Positions 15,123 to 25,016 are shown, counted from the first letter of the stretch. The stretch is 47,009 nucleotides of DNA from Candidatus Anaerostipes avistercoris (GCA_019119895.1 DWWD01000019.1:1-47009); one strand, 5' to 3'. Notes: generated from the letters alone by a model not told the origin. Numbers and translations: made by a program.

Positions 15123-16118
15123 ATGACAGATTATCCAAAATTCAAGGCAGCAGCAGTTCAGGCAGCGCCTGTATTTCTCGACGCAGAAGCAACAGCAGAC
15201 AAAGCATGTAAATTGATAGAAAAAGCAGCATCCGGCGGGGCGAAACTGATTGGTTTCCCGGAAGGATTTATTTCCGGATATCCGTGGTGGGTATGGCTGA
15301 CGGATCCGATCACAGGATCACCGCTGCAGCAGAAACTAATGGAAAATGCGGTGGAAATTCCGGGGCCCGTCGTAAAGAAGCTGAGTGAAGCTGCGAGAAA
15401 AAATAATATCTACGTATGTATTTCCGTATCAGAAAAGGAAGGGGGTTCCCTTTATCTCACACAGTTATGGTTCAATCCTCTGGGAGATCTTATGGGAAAA
15501 CACCGGAAAATGAAGCCTTCCGGAGGGGAACGGCTCATATGGGGCGATGGTGAGGCCAGCATGATGCCGGTATTTGATACAGAAATCGGACGGCTTGGCG
15601 GGCTTCAGTGCTGGGAACACTGGATTCCTCTGAACATTCAGGCAATGAACGCCAAAAATGAGCAGGTGCATGTGGCGTCCTGGCCGTGTTTTGTTCCCGA
15701 CGACGAAGCGCTGACATCAGAGGCGCCAAATGAAGTATCCGCAAGATTCTATGCACTGGCGACACAGTCTTACGTCATCAGCAGTACACAGATTCACACG
15801 CAGGAAATCTATGAAAAAATGGGCAGACTGCCGGCGTATGAAGGATTCGTTGAATATGGCGGCGGAGATGCCTGCATTATCGGGCCAAATGGGAAGATTC
15901 TGACAGAGAAGCTTCCGAAGAATGCCGAGGGACTGGCATATGCGGATATAGACCTGGAAAAGATTGTAGACTGTAAATATCAGATTGATCCGGCGGGACA
16001 TTATTCCAATAAGACGCTCCGGATGCTGGTGGATCAGGATCCGCAGCCGGTGGTGAATTTTGCTGGAGAAGAGAAAGAATGCTCTGTGAAATATGAAGAA
16101 TTGCAGGAAGAGAAATAA
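15123..16118 (+). CDS. Nitrilase (nitrile aminohydrolase family, branch 1)
   Basis: 331 residues from ATG 15123, behind AGGAGG; a longer frame upstream crosses the promoter. The catalytic triad is visible: Glu in IGFPEGFISGYPWW, Lys in KHRKMKPSGGERLIWGDG and Cys in GGLQCWEHW. The triad plus the ERxxWGxG and CWEH contexts place it with true nitrilases and cyanide hydratases rather than general amidases. It would convert a nitrile to a carboxylic acid and ammonia in the cytoplasm. The natural substrate is unknown. It is divergent from a LysR regulator, and a terminator lies just after the gene. Confidence 0.9.
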   Translation: MTDYPKFKAAAVQAAPVFLDAEATADKACKLIEKAASGGAKLIGFPEGFISGYPWWVWLTDPITGSPLQQKLMENAVEIPGPVVKKLSEAARKNNIYVCISVSEKEGGSLYLTQLWFNPLGDLMGKHRKMKPSGGERLIWGDGEASMMPVFDTEIGRLGGLQCWEHWIPLNIQAMNAKNEQVHVASWPCFVPDDEALTSEAPNEVSARFYALATQSYVISSTQIHTQEIYEKMGRLPAYEGFVEYGGGDACIIGPNGKILTEKLPKNAEGLAYADIDLEKIVDCKYQIDPAGHYSNKTLRMLVDQDPQPVVNFAGEEKECSVKYEELQEEK

Positions 16119-16147
16119 AATCATATGGAATTGTATTTGAATCAGGG

Positions 16148-16174
16148 GCTGCCGTGTAAACGGCAGCTTTTTTT
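16148..16174 (+). terminator. Rho-independent terminator after nitrilase
   Basis: Perfect stem GCTGCCGT / ACGGCAGC with a GTAA loop and seven T residues, 29 bases after the stop codon. Confidence 0.93.
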
Positions 16175-16238
16175 AAAAATAGAATTGAAAAATTTAAAAT
16201 TTGATGTTAAAATTAAAATGAAAGGAGGGGAATTTGAA

Positions 16239-17681
16239 ATGTTAACAGAAGAATTAGAAGAATTGTTAAAAGAAATTCAAAAATACCAGTGTGAAACTCA
16301 AAATTTGGAATTAAAAAGTGCCAATAGAGGATGTCCGAAAAGGTTATTTGATACGTTATCCAGTTTTTCCAATCAGGATGAAGGAGGAATTATCGTTTTT
16401 GGAATCGATGAAGGAAATGGTTTTGAGGAAGCAGGTGTGTATGATGCACAGGATTTGCAAAAAAGGATCAATGCCCAGTGCCTGCAGATGGAGCCGGTTG
16501 TCCGGCCGCTGCTGACTGTGCTGGAAAAGAATGGAAAGAGTTTTGTTTCTGCGGAAATTCCGGGAATAGATCTGGCAGAGCGGCCGTGTTATTACAAAGG
16601 AACCGGAAGGATAAAGGGGTCTTATATTCGGATTGGTGATAGTGATGAACCTATGGCAGAATATGAAATATACAGCTATGAGGCATTCCGTAAGAAGTAT
16701 CAGGATGATATCCGGGAAATACCAAGAGCGACTTTTTCAGCAATGAATCTAAATAGCCTGGAAGAATATGTAAAAAAATTGAAGATGGGGAAACCAAATT
16801 TATCAAATATTCCGGAAGAAGATCTGTATGAGTTAATGAGCATTACCAGAAATCGCATTCCGACATTAGCTTCTGTTTTATTATTTAGTTTGTATCCTCA
16901 GGCTTATTTCCCTCAGCTTTGTATCCATGCAGTTGTTGTTCCGGGAAAAGAGATTGGCGGAATTGGAGATATGGGAGAAAGGTTTTTAGATAATAAAAGA
17001 ATCGAAGGGGATATTATGACAATGCTGGATGAAACAATGCAGTTTGTCAAAAAAAATATGAGGACAAAAACAATCATTGATGAGACGACAGGCAGGCGGG
17101 TGGATCAGACAGATTATCCTGTGATTGCTGTCAGAGAAGCAGTATTAAATGCGCTGGTCCATAGAGATTACAGCATTCATACAGAAGGAATGCCAATCCA
17201 GGTGATCATGTATGAAGACCGGATGGAGATCCGTAATCCGGGAGGAATCTATGGAAGGATGCAGCTGAATCAATTAGGTATGGTCCAGCCGGACACAAGG
17301 AATCCGGTTCTCGTTACAGCACTGGAAGTTTTAGGAGTAACAGAAAATCGATATTCAGGGATACCGACAATGCGGAGAACCATGAAAGAATATCAGCTCC
17401 CGGCTCCGGAATTTGCGGAGGAGAGAGGAACTTTTGTTGTTCGTTTGTATAAACATAAAAATAAATATGAGGATACATTATTGCGGGATATGGATGAGAC
17501 AAAAAATCTGCTGATTTTTTGTAAAACGCCGCGGACACGAAAAGAAATAGCAGGTTTTCTGGGTCTGACATCTACCACGTATGCGATTCAGAAGTATGTA
17601 AATCCGTTGATTGAAAGAGGATTGATTCATTTAAGTATTCCGGAAAAACCAAGCAGTTCCAGACAATTATATTATACTTAA
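16239..17681 (+). CDS. AlbA_2 (Schlafen-type) ATP-binding regulator
   Basis: 480 residues from ATG 16239, chosen because AAAGGAGGGG lies just upstream. The AlbA_2 domain (about 10-140) shows E-x-x-x-LELKSA, LFDTLSSFSNQDEGGIIVFGIDE and GSYIRIGDSDEPM. A GHKL-like HATPase_c_4 part follows, with AVREAVLNALVHRDYS and NPGGIYG. A winged HTH near the C-terminus ends the protein (TRKEIAGFLGLTS). This is the common 'putative transcriptional regulator / ATP-binding protein' architecture. The role of AlbA_2-HATPase proteins is poorly known; nucleic-acid binding is expected. Preceded and followed by terminators, it is monocistronic. Confidence 0.85.
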   Translation: MLTEELEELLKEIQKYQCETQNLELKSANRGCPKRLFDTLSSFSNQDEGGIIVFGIDEGNGFEEAGVYDAQDLQKRINAQCLQMEPVVRPLLTVLEKNGKSFVSAEIPGIDLAERPCYYKGTGRIKGSYIRIGDSDEPMAEYEIYSYEAFRKKYQDDIREIPRATFSAMNLNSLEEYVKKLKMGKPNLSNIPEEDLYELMSITRNRIPTLASVLLFSLYPQAYFPQLCIHAVVVPGKEIGGIGDMGERFLDNKRIEGDIMTMLDETMQFVKKNMRTKTIIDETTGRRVDQTDYPVIAVREAVLNALVHRDYSIHTEGMPIQVIMYEDRMEIRNPGGIYGRMQLNQLGMVQPDTRNPVLVTALEVLGVTENRYSGIPTMRRTMKEYQLPAPEFAEERGTFVVRLYKHKNKYEDTLLRDMDETKNLLIFCKTPRTRKEIAGFLGLTSTTYAIQKYVNPLIERGLIHLSIPEKPSSSRQLYYT

Positions 17682-17686
17682 ATTGA

Positions 17687-17734
17687 TGCCGGCTTTTGAG
17701 AAGATATATTCCCAAAAGCCGGCATATCATTTTT
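17687..17734. terminator. Bidirectional terminator between convergent genes
   Basis: 12-bp arms TGCCGGCTTTTG (17687-17698) and CAAAAGCCGGCA (17713-17724), followed on the plus strand by a T tract (17730-17735). It serves the AlbA_2 gene and, from the other side, hcp. Confidence 0.85.
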
Positions 17735-19377
17735 TATTCTCCAAAGAATAATTTCATATCGTCTTCAACGGTTCCGATCCCCGCAATTCCAAAGTTTTCC
17801 GTCAGAACAGAGGCAACGTTTGGTGACAGGAAGGCGGGAAGTGTCGGACCCAGATGGATGTTTTTCACGCCCAGCGACAGGAGAGCCAGAAGAACGATCA
17901 CAGCTTTCTGTTCATACCATGCGATATTGTAAATAATCGGCAGCTGGTTGATATCGTCAAGTCCGAATACTTCTTTTAATTTCAGTGCAATAACGGCAAG
18001 AGAGTAAGAGTCATTGCACTGTCCCGCATCCAGCACACGCGGGATTCCGTTGATATCGCCCAAATTCAGTTTGTTGTATTTGTATTTTGCGCATCCGGCG
18101 GTTAGGATGACAGCATCCTTTGGAAGTGCTTTGGCAAAATCAGTGTAATAATTTCTTGATGCGGCACGCCCGTCGCATCCAGCCATGACAACAAATTTTT
18201 TAATGGCACCGGATGTTACTGCATCTACAATCTGATCTGCCAGAGCCAGAACCTGAGCGTGGGCAAAACCTCCGACAATCTCGCCTTCCTCGATTGATTT
18301 TGGAGGCTGACAGCGTTTTGCGTACTCAATGATAACAGAGAAATCCTTTGTTTCTCCGACACCGCCTGGAATATGAGGGCATCCCGGATAACCAGCGGCG
18401 CCTGTGGTATATAGACGGTCTTTATAGCTGTCCCTTGGAGGAACGATGCAGTTTGTGGTCATAAGGATCGGACCGTGGAAACTTTCAAATTCCTCCTTCT
18501 GCTTCCACCATGCGTTTCCATAATTGCCGACAAAGTGGGAATACTTTTTAAAGGCAGGATAATAATGAGCAGGAAGCATTTCGGAGTGAGTGTAGACATC
18601 GACACCAGTATCCTTTGTCTGCTCCAGAAGCATTTCCAGATCTCTGAGATCATGGCCGGATACAAGGATCCCAGGACGGTTTCCTGCACTGATTTTTACT
18701 TTTGTAATTTCCGGACTGCCATAAGCCTGGGTATTGGCCTCATCAAGAAGTGCCATAGTCTGGACTCCGTATTCTCCGGTTTTGAGGGCCAGAGCTGTCA
18801 GATCATCTGCGGAAAGACGATCATCTAAAACAGCAGCCAGGGCGTGTTCCAGAAATGCATTGATTTTTGGATCCTCTTTCCTGAGAACACTGGCATGTTT
18901 AGCATAAGCTGCCAGACCTTTCAGACCATAAGTGATCAGTTCTCTGAGACTTCGGATATCCTCATTTTCTGTAGAAAGAACGCCGACGCAAGACGCCTTT
19001 TCTTCAAATTCTTTTCTCTTTCCGTTCCAGAGGGCAGCTTCCGGCAGACAATCAGAATTTTTCACTGATGAGAGCAGTTCTTCTTTTTGGGTAAGAGTTT
19101 CTTCGATGCGAGCGATGATTGCTTCCTTATCAAAATTTGCATTTGTGATCGTTGTAAACAGATTGGTCAGGACCATGCGGCTGGCTTCCAAAGGAACAGG
19201 GGAAGACTCTTCGCGAAGCTGTGTGGTGACAGCGGCCAGTCCCTTGGTAACATATATTAATAAATCCTGCATAGCCGCAACATCCGGCTGTTTTCCGCAG
19301 ACACCGGATATGGTACATCCTTTGCAGCCTGCAGTTTCCTGACATTGATAGCAGAACATGTTTGCTGTATGTTTCAT
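17734..19377 (-). CDS. hcp: Hydroxylamine reductase / hybrid cluster protein
   Basis: 547 residues on the minus strand. The N-terminal cysteine motif C9-x2-C12-x8-C21-x5-C27 (with an extra C18) holds the cubane cluster. Hybrid-cluster ligands are visible downstream in [37 protein letters not shown] and AGCAKYKYN. In anaerobes Hcp handles nitric oxide or hydroxylamine during nitrosative stress. A Crp/Fnr-family regulator is encoded divergently with a 16-bp palindrome between, as known for HcpR-controlled hcp genes. Length and motifs are normal for the family. Confidence 0.96.
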   Translation of the reverse strand: MKHTANMFCYQCQETAGCKGCTISGVCGKQPDVAAMQDLLIYVTKGLAAVTTQLREESSPVPLEASRMVLTNLFTTITNANFDKEAIIARIEETLTQKEELLSSVKNSDCLPEAALWNGKRKEFEEKASCVGVLSTENEDIRSLRELITYGLKGLAAYAKHASVLRKEDPKINAFLEHALAAVLDDRLSADDLTALALKTGEYGVQTMALLDEANTQAYGSPEITKVKISAGNRPGILVSGHDLRDLEMLLEQTKDTGVDVYTHSEMLPAHYYPAFKKYSHFVGNYGNAWWKQKEEFESFHGPILMTTNCIVPPRDSYKDRLYTTGAAGYPGCPHIPGGVGETKDFSVIIEYAKRCQPPKSIEEGEIVGGFAHAQVLALADQIVDAVTSGAIKKFVVMAGCDGRAASRNYYTDFAKALPKDAVILTAGCAKYKYNKLNLGDINGIPRVLDAGQCNDSYSLAVIALKLKEVFGLDDINQLPIIYNIAWYEQKAVIVLLALLSLGVKNIHLGPTLPAFLSPNVASVLTENFGIAGIGTVEDDMKLFFGE

Positions 19378-19449
19378 GAATAAAATCCTCCTTGATTTAT
19401 GCTTGTTTCATGTTGCAGCAAGAGTATAATATAATTATTGACAACAGTA

Positions 19450-19465
19450 TGTTGTTCAAACAACA
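19450..19465. promoter_or_regulatory. 16-bp palindrome between hcp and Crp/Fnr gene
   Basis: TGTTGTT-CA-AACAACA, fully symmetric apart from the central two bases. On the hcp side it overlaps a TTGAAC that could serve as a -35. It is also only 13 bases before the regulator start, so it could activate hcp and repress the regulator. Binding by the adjacent Crp/Fnr protein is inference. Confidence 0.65.
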
Positions 19466-19478
19466 AAAGGGGAAAATA

Positions 19479-20156
19479 ATGAAAGAAATTAGATTATCAG
19501 ATACAAAATTATTTCAGGGGATCTCTGAGACAGAGATACATTTGATGCGGGACTGTTTAAAAACAGAAGAAAAAAATTATAAAAAGGATGAAGTCATTTT
19601 GCATATGGGAGATACCGTGACTTCTCTGGGAATGGTGATATCAGGCAGTGCTCTTATTGAGAATGATGATATATGGGGAAACAGAAGCATTTTGGATCAG
19701 ATTGGTCCGGGGCAGATCTTTGCAGAAACTTATGCATGCGTGACAGGAGAAAAGCTGATGGTAAATGTGGCGGCGGCAACTGATGTAAAAGTGCTGTTTT
19801 TTCATATTGAACGTGTCATTGAAACATGCCCTCAGTCCTGTCAGTTTCATGGAAGGCTGATAAAAAATCTCCTTGCGATTTCAGCCCAGAAAAATCTGAG
19901 TCTGTCACGAAGGATTTTTCATACATCACCGAAAACAATCCGTGCGAAATTATTGTCTTATCTGTCAGACCAGGCGCTGATCTATGGGAAAAATGAGTTT
20001 GACATTGTATTCAACCGGCAGCAGCTGGCAGATTATCTTGGAGTAGACCGTTCTGCCATGTCCAGCGAATTAAGCAGAATGCAGAAAGACGGGTTGATAA
20101 AAGTAAAGAGAAATCATTTTGAACTGCTGGAAAATGGAATGGAGTTTATGGGATAA
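19479..20156 (+). CDS. Crp/Fnr-family regulator (HcpR-like)
   Basis: 225 residues from ATG 19479, behind AAGGGG. The cyclic-nucleotide-binding-like beta-barrel (about 1-120: VILHMGDTVTSLGMVISGSALI, GPGQIFAE) is followed by a Crp-type winged HTH (about 150-220: NRQQLADYLGVDRSAMSSELSRMQKDGLI). There is no N-terminal cysteine cluster as in oxygen-sensing FNR. C-terminal position and divergence from hcp match HcpR, the nitrosative-stress regulator of hcp in anaerobes. The gene is followed within 11 bases by the alkylation-repair genes and may be co-transcribed with them. Confidence 0.85.
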   Translation: MKEIRLSDTKLFQGISETEIHLMRDCLKTEEKNYKKDEVILHMGDTVTSLGMVISGSALIENDDIWGNRSILDQIGPGQIFAETYACVTGEKLMVNVAAATDVKVLFFHIERVIETCPQSCQFHGRLIKNLLAISAQKNLSLSRRIFHTSPKTIRAKLLSYLSDQALIYGKNEFDIVFNRQQLADYLGVDRSAMSSELSRMQKDGLIKVKRNHFELLENGMEFMG

Positions 20157-20167
20157 GGAGTGGTATC

Positions 20168-20467
20168 GTGGAGGAATCATTGATTTATGAAATACTGTCA
20201 GTGGTGGCTGAAATACCCGAAGGAAAAGTTGCCACCTATGGACAGATTGCCAGGCTGATCGGAAGAGATAAAAACGCCAGGCTTATAGGAAAAGTGCTTG
20301 GAATGGCAGAGAAATATGGGGAATATCCGTGTCACAGAGTTGTAAACCATGCCGGAAGACTGGTCCCGGGCTGGCCGGACCAGGGGGTTTTGCTTCAGCA
20401 GGAAGGAGTGGAATTAAAGGACAGCCGGCATGTGGATCTGAAACAATATCAATGGGACGGATGTTGA
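20168..20467 (+). CDS. Short MGMT-like protein (DNA-binding domain only)
   Basis: 99 residues from GTG 20168, with AAGGAG upstream. It consists only of the C-terminal domain of O6-alkylguanine DNA alkyltransferases: the helix-turn-helix VATYGQIARLIGRDKNARLIG and the active-site loop YPCHRVVN. The cysteine is present, so unlike classical alkyltransferase-like (ATL) proteins, which carry Trp there, it could still accept alkyl groups. It lacks the N-terminal domain and the usual arginine-finger spacing. It lies between a Crp/Fnr gene and a full-length Ogt, whose own promoter follows. Confidence 0.85.
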   Translation: MEESLIYEILSVVAEIPEGKVATYGQIARLIGRDKNARLIGKVLGMAEKYGEYPCHRVVNHAGRLVPGWPDQGVLLQQEGVELKDSRHVDLKQYQWDGC

Positions 20468-20505
20468 ATTCAGATCTGAAAATCGAAAATATGTTCGATA
20501 AAATA

Positions 20506-20534
20506 TTGTAATATGTTATTTTGAGAAGTATAAT
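20506..20534 (+). promoter_or_regulatory. Promoter of ogt-tag pair
   Basis: TTGTAA (20506-20511) and TATAAT (20529-20534) with a 17-base spacer, 22 bases before the ogt start codon. Confidence 0.7.
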
Positions 20535-20556
20535 AAAGAATAATAGGAGGAAGCAT

Positions 20557-21114
20557 ATGTTTTATTCAACAGAACTGATCACACCGCTGGGGACAGTGAT
20601 TCTTGCCAGTGACGGAGAGGCTTTGCGCGGACTCTGGTTTCAGGGGCAAAAGTATTTTTCTGCATCCATTTTGGATGGGATGTATCAGAAGGATGATCTG
20701 GAAATTTTTCAGAGGACAGAAGACTGGATACAGCGCTATTTTGAAGGAAAAAGACCCGAAATCAATGAACTGCCGCTGCGGCCTGCCGGGTCACAGTTTA
20801 GACAGAGTGTTTGGAAGATTTTATGCGAAATTCCATATGGCGAAGTGACGACATACGGAGAAGTTGCCCGCAAAGCTGCAAAAGAGCGGAATCTGGAGAC
20901 AATGTCGCCTCAGGCAGTCGGAGGAGCCATAGGGCACAATCCAATCTCAATTATCATCCCATGTCATCGGGTGATCGGTTCCGATGGAAGCTTGACTGGA
21001 TATGCCGGAGGGATAGAAAGGAAGAAAAAACTTTTGGAACATGAAGGGGCTGTTTTGCAGCCATTGCGAAATAGAAAAGGAGAAACAGGATGGTCTGGAA
21101 AGATGGGAAAATAA
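20557..21114 (+). CDS. ogt: Methylated-DNA-[protein]-cysteine S-methyltransferase
   Basis: 185 residues from ATG 20557, behind AGGAGG. Suicide repair protein that moves methyl groups from O6-methylguanine to its own cysteine. It has the N-terminal alpha/beta domain (about 1-75) and the C-terminal domain with HTH EVTTYGEVARKA, the conserved asparagine helix GGAIGHNP and active site IIPCHRVIGSDGSLTGYAGG. The C-terminal tail after LLEHEGA is about 20 residues longer than usual, because the stop codon lies inside the next gene. It overlaps tag by 25 bases, which indicates translational coupling. Confidence 0.95.
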   Translation: MFYSTELITPLGTVILASDGEALRGLWFQGQKYFSASILDGMYQKDDLEIFQRTEDWIQRYFEGKRPEINELPLRPAGSQFRQSVWKILCEIPYGEVTTYGEVARKAAKERNLETMSPQAVGGAIGHNPISIIIPCHRVIGSDGSLTGYAGGIERKKKLLEHEGAVLQPLRNRKGETGWSGKMGK

Positions 21115-21644
21115 GATGCCGGTGGGCAAATCCAAAGAATGAGACATATGTACGATATCATGATGAAGAATGGGGAATTCCTTCTTATGATGATCATGAT
21201 CTGTTTGAAATGCTGGTATTGGAATCTTTTCAGGCAGGTCTGTCATGGGAGTGTGTGCTCAACAAACGGGAGGCATTTCAGGAAGCGTTTGATCATTTTG
21301 ATTTGGATAAAGTCTGTGATTATACAGAAGAAGATGAGGAGAGGCTCAGAGGAAATCCAGGAATTATCCGAAATCGGCTGAAAATCCGGGCGGCAGTTCA
21401 CAATGCAAGGATTTTTCGTGAGATACAAAGGGAGTATCAGAGTTTTTCGCGTTATATCTGGCATTGGACAAATGGCCAAGTCATCTATGAACAGGGAAAG
21501 ACCAGCTCAGAGCTTTCAGACCGGGTATCAGAAGATCTGAAGAAACGGGGAATGAAGTTTGTGGGAACGACGATCCTTTATTCTTATATGCAGGCCGTTG
21601 GCATTATTTATTCTCATGACGATGCGTGCTTTTTAGCACATTGA
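21090..21644 (+). CDS. tag: DNA-3-methyladenine glycosylase I
   Basis: 184 residues; GGAGAAACAGG precedes the ATG inside ogt. It excises 3-methyladenine from alkylated DNA. Family landmarks are the zinc ligands C11 (IRCRWA) and the C-terminal histidines/cysteine (YSHDDACFLAH), the early YVRYHDEEWG, LVLESFQAGLSW with the catalytic-site glutamate and tryptophan, and MKFVGTTILYSYMQAVG. With ogt and the short MGMT-like protein it forms a compact alkylation-repair group. Confidence 0.96.
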   Translation: MVWKDGKIRCRWANPKNETYVRYHDEEWGIPSYDDHDLFEMLVLESFQAGLSWECVLNKREAFQEAFDHFDLDKVCDYTEEDEERLRGNPGIIRNRLKIRAAVHNARIFREIQREYQSFSRYIWHWTNGQVIYEQGKTSSELSDRVSEDLKKRGMKFVGTTILYSYMQAVGIIYSHDDACFLAH

Positions 21645-21765
21645 AACAGAAGAGTAGCATAAAACGCGCAAAATGAAAAAAGGATACAAAACATCTTTTG
21701 CTGATTTTCATTTAAAGTTAAAATAGAAGTAACAGTTACATAAGAACAGGTAAGGAGGTATGGCA

Positions 21766-22548
21766 GTGAATTATTCAGAAGATGCGAATAAGCAGTATCA
21801 TATCCAGGTAGGAAAAGGCGACGTAGGCAGATATGTGATCCTTCCTGGGGATCCGAAACGATGTAAAAAGATTGCCCGATATTTTGATGATGCCAGGCTG
21901 ATCGCTGACAGCAGAGAATACACGACCTATACAGGTTATCTGGACGGAGTTAAAGTCAGTGTAACATCCACAGGAATTGGAGGACCGTCAGCGTCGATTG
22001 CCATGGAAGAACTTGTTATGTCAGGAGCAGATACCTTTATCAGGATTGGCACCTGCGGCGGTATGCAGCTGGACGTAAAAAGCGGAGATGTAGTAATAGC
22101 CAGCGGAGCCATCCGTATGGAAGGAACCAGCCGGGAATATGCGCCGATTGAATTTCCTGCAGTAGCAGATATCCGGGTTACCAATGCCCTGATGCAGGCA
22201 GCGGATGAACTGGAACAGAAATATCATATTGGCGTGGTGCAGAGCAAAGACTCTTTTTATGGCCAGCATTCACCGGAGACAAAACCGGTCAGCTATGAAC
22301 TTCTCAATAAATGGGAAGCGTGGAAGAGGCTGGGGTGTCTTGCCTCCGAGATGGAATCCGCGGCCTTATTTGTTGTCGCAAGCCACTTAAAAGTAAGGGC
22401 AGGCGCATGCTTTCTTGTAATGGCGAATCAGGAGAGAGAAAAGGAAGGCCTGGACAATCCTGTGGTTCATGATACGGATATGGCAGTTCAGACAGCAGTA
22501 AAAGCCATCCGCAGGCTGATCAGACAGGATCAGGAAGCAGAAGAATAG
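21766..22548 (+). CDS. udp: Uridine phosphorylase
   Basis: 260 residues. GTG 21766 is preferred because AAGGAGG ends 7 bases before it; ATG 21760 is only 1 base from the same ribosome site. NP-I family features are [10 protein letters not shown], the phosphate-binding arginine in IRIGTCGG, the uridine-pocket segment FYGQHSPET, and [10 protein letters not shown]. It cleaves uridine (and possibly deoxyuridine or thymidine) with phosphate to base plus (deoxy)ribose-1-phosphate. It is the first gene of a six-gene nucleoside catabolism operon, upstream of cdd by 10 bases. Confidence 0.92.
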   Translation: MNYSEDANKQYHIQVGKGDVGRYVILPGDPKRCKKIARYFDDARLIADSREYTTYTGYLDGVKVSVTSTGIGGPSASIAMEELVMSGADTFIRIGTCGGMQLDVKSGDVVIASGAIRMEGTSREYAPIEFPAVADIRVTNALMQAADELEQKYHIGVVQSKDSFYGQHSPETKPVSYELLNKWEAWKRLGCLASEMESAALFVVASHLKVRAGACFLVMANQEREKEGLDNPVVHDTDMAVQTAVKAIRRLIRQDQEAEE

Positions 22549-22558
22549 GAGGGGTGGT

Positions 22559-22999
22559 ATGGAAAAAGCAGTGATTCGGAAACTGATCAGAACGGCAGTC
22601 AGACAGCTTTCTTATTCTTACGCACCCTATTCCCATTTTAAGGTTGGGGCGGCGCTCCTGGCAGAGAACGGAACAATTTATACAGGATGCAATATTGAAA
22701 ATGCCGCGTATACTCCAACCAGCTGCGCAGAGCGGACCGCTTTTTTTAAAGCGGTCAGTGAAGGAGTCAGAACGTTCAAAGCCATCTGTATTACCGGGGG
22801 TATGAATGGAGAATTAACAGACTATACTGCTCCGTGCGGCGTATGCCGTCAGGTAATGATGGAATTCTGCTCACCGGAAGAGTTTGAGATCATTCTTGCA
22901 AAGGGAGAAGATGATTATAAGATGTATAAACTGAAAGATCTGATGCCTCTTGGATTTGGACCAGGTAATTTACGGGAGGGAAGATATGAAGAAGTGTAA
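22559..22999 (+). CDS. cdd: Cytidine deaminase
   Basis: 146 residues, AGGAGG 7 bases upstream. Small homotetrameric type. Zinc site is C-A-E in [16 protein letters not shown] plus PCGVCRQ, with substrate-binding [10 protein letters not shown]. It converts cytidine or deoxycytidine to uridine or deoxyuridine, the substrate of the preceding phosphorylase. The 3' end overlaps deoB by 14 bases. Confidence 0.96.
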   Translation: MEKAVIRKLIRTAVRQLSYSYAPYSHFKVGAALLAENGTIYTGCNIENAAYTPTSCAERTAFFKAVSEGVRTFKAICITGGMNGELTDYTAPCGVCRQVMMEFCSPEEFEIILAKGEDDYKMYKLKDLMPLGFGPGNLREGRYEEV

Positions 23000-24176
23000 A
23001 AGGATATTTGTTATCGTGATAGATTCTCTTGGAATCGGAGAAATGCCGGACGCGGAAAGGTTTGGAGATGCGGGAACCAATACTTTAGGACATATTTCAG
23101 AGTCTGTAGATTCTTTTGAAATTCCGAATCTGCAAAAACTTGGAACGGCGAATCTGACGCCGTTAAAACAGGTGAAGCCTCTGAAGGAGCCAATCGGATA
23201 CCGGGGGATTCTGCGGGAAAAGAGCAATGGAAAAGATACAATGACCGGACACTGGGAGATGATGGGCGTTGAGACAAAGAAACCATTTAAGACTTTTACA
23301 AAACACGGATTTCCCAAAGAGCTGATCGATGAGCTGGAAAAACGAACCGGTCATAAAGTCATTGGAAATAAAAGTGCCAGCGGGACAGAAATTATTGAAG
23401 AACTGGGTGAGGAGGAAATCGCTACAGGTCATATGATTGTATACACTTCTGCGGATTCGGTGCTCCAGATCTGCGGAAATGAAGAAACATTTGACTTAAA
23501 GGAACTGTACCGCTGCTGTGAGATTGCCCGTGAACTGACGATGAAGGAAGAATGGAGAGTCGGAAGGGTGATTGCGCGGCCTTATATCGGAAAGAAAAAG
23601 GGAGAGTTTGAAAGAACGAGCAACCGCCATGACTATGCGCTGAAACCGCCGGTCAGAACGGCTTTAAATGTATTGAAAGACGGAGGATTTGATGTGATTT
23701 CTGTTGGGAAGATCCGGGATATTTTTGACGGGGAAGGAATTACGGAAGGACATAAGTCCAGGTCATCCGTTCACGGCATGGAACAGACCATAGAACTTGC
23801 AGAGACTGATTTTCATGGATTGTGTTTTGTGAATCTTGTAGATTTTGACGCTAAATGGGGACACAGAAGAAATCCAAAAGGATATGCAAAGGAACTGGAG
23901 GCATTTGATCAGAAACTGGGGACTTTGATGGAAACACTTCGGGAGGATGATCTTCTGATCATCACAGCGGATCATGGCAATGATCCGACGTACACAGGGA
24001 CGGATCATACGAGAGAAAAAGTTCCATTTCTGGCATATTCAAAATCAATGGAAGAAAATGGTGTCCTGCCGGAACAGGAAACCTTTGCGGTCATTGGAGC
24101 GACAGTTCTTGACAATTTTGGATTATCCATGCCGGAAGCTACGATTGGAACTTCACTGCTTGCGGATTTAAAATAA
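22986..24176 (+). CDS. deoB: Phosphopentomutase
   Basis: 396 residues from ATG 22986, with GGGAGGG before it inside cdd. Alkaline-phosphatase superfamily. Metal ligands are visible in [24 protein letters not shown] (the phospho-threonine region), [18 protein letters not shown] and TADHGNDPT with TDHTREKVP. It interconverts (deoxy)ribose-1- and 5-phosphate, linking the phosphorylases in this operon to DeoC. Length is normal. Confidence 0.97.
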   Translation: MKKCKRIFVIVIDSLGIGEMPDAERFGDAGTNTLGHISESVDSFEIPNLQKLGTANLTPLKQVKPLKEPIGYRGILREKSNGKDTMTGHWEMMGVETKKPFKTFTKHGFPKELIDELEKRTGHKVIGNKSASGTEIIEELGEEEIATGHMIVYTSADSVLQICGNEETFDLKELYRCCEIARELTMKEEWRVGRVIARPYIGKKKGEFERTSNRHDYALKPPVRTALNVLKDGGFDVISVGKIRDIFDGEGITEGHKSRSSVHGMEQTIELAETDFHGLCFVNLVDFDAKWGHRRNPKGYAKELEAFDQKLGTLMETLREDDLLIITADHGNDPTYTGTDHTREKVPFLAYSKSMEENGVLPEQETFAVIGATVLDNFGLSMPEATIGTSLLADLK

Positions 24177-24197
24177 CAGATCAGGAGGATTCAGAGT

Positions 24198-25016
24198 ATG
24201 ATGTATGACAAATTGAGAAAATGCCTGTCAAGCATAAGAGAAAAAACAGATTTCAAACCTGAGATCGGTCTGATTCTCGGATCTGGTCTGGGAGATTATG
24301 CAGATGGAATTAAAGTGGAAACATTTGTGCAATACGCAGAGATCGAAGGATTTCCGGTGTCTACGGTAAAAGGACATAAAGGACGGTTCGTGTTTGGTTA
24401 TGTAGGAGAAACTCCGGTGGTGATCATGCAGGGAAGGGTCCACTACTATGAAGGATACGATATGTCAGACGTGGTTCTGCCAACCCGGCTGATGGGAATG
24501 ATGGGAGCGAAAAAAATCATTCTGACCAACGCGGCGGGAGGCATCAATGAGACATTCTCTCCGGGAGATTTTATGATGATCACAGATCACATATCAACCC
24601 ATGTACCGAGCCCTCTGATCGGTCCGAATATGGATGAAATCGGAACCCGGTTTCCGGATATGAGCGAAGTGTACAGCAAAAGGCTGCAGGACATCGTGAA
24701 AAAATCAGCGGATGAATGTGGAATCAATCTGAAAGAAGGCGTTTATGTCCAGCTGACAGGACCTAATTATGAGACACCGGCAGAAATCAGAATGTGCAGA
24801 ATCCTGGGCGGTGACGCTGTAGGAATGAGCACGGCCTGTGAGGCCATGGCGGCACGACATATGGGACTGGAAGTCTGCGGCATTTCCTGTATTACAAATA
24901 TGGCTGCAGGGGTATCTGACCGGCCGCTGGATCATCAGGAAGTGCAGGAAATTGCCGATAAGGTATCCGGGGAATTTAAGAAACTGATAACAGCAGTCAT
25001 TGAAAATATGAAATAA
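24198..25016 (+). CDS. punA: Purine nucleoside phosphorylase
   Basis: 272 residues, AGGAGG upstream. Trimeric, low-molecular-mass PNP type (inosine/guanosine): LGSGLGDYAD phosphate loop, GHKGRFVFG, QGRVHYYEGYDMSDVVLPTR, NAAGGINETFSPGDFM, LTGPNYETPAEIRM, GGDAVGMSTACEA and NMAAGVSDRPLDHQEV. It cleaves purine nucleosides to base and (deoxy)ribose-1-phosphate. It is the fourth gene of the nucleoside operon. Confidence 0.96.
   Translation: MMYDKLRKCLSSIREKTDFKPEIGLILGSGLGDYADGIKVETFVQYAEIEGFPVSTVKGHKGRFVFGYVGETPVVIMQGRVHYYEGYDMSDVVLPTRLMGMMGAKKIILTNAAGGINETFSPGDFMMITDHISTHVPSPLIGPNMDEIGTRFPDMSEVYSKRLQDIVKKSADECGINLKEGVYVQLTGPNYETPAEIRMCRILGGDAVGMSTACEAMAARHMGLEVCGISCITNMAAGVSDRPLDHQEVQEIADKVSGEFKKLITAVIENMK

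Noticed and set aside
17743-19342. Long open frames on the plus strand opposite hcp
   Set aside because: They lie wholly inside the well-supported hcp gene, lack ribosome sites and show no recognisable protein pattern.
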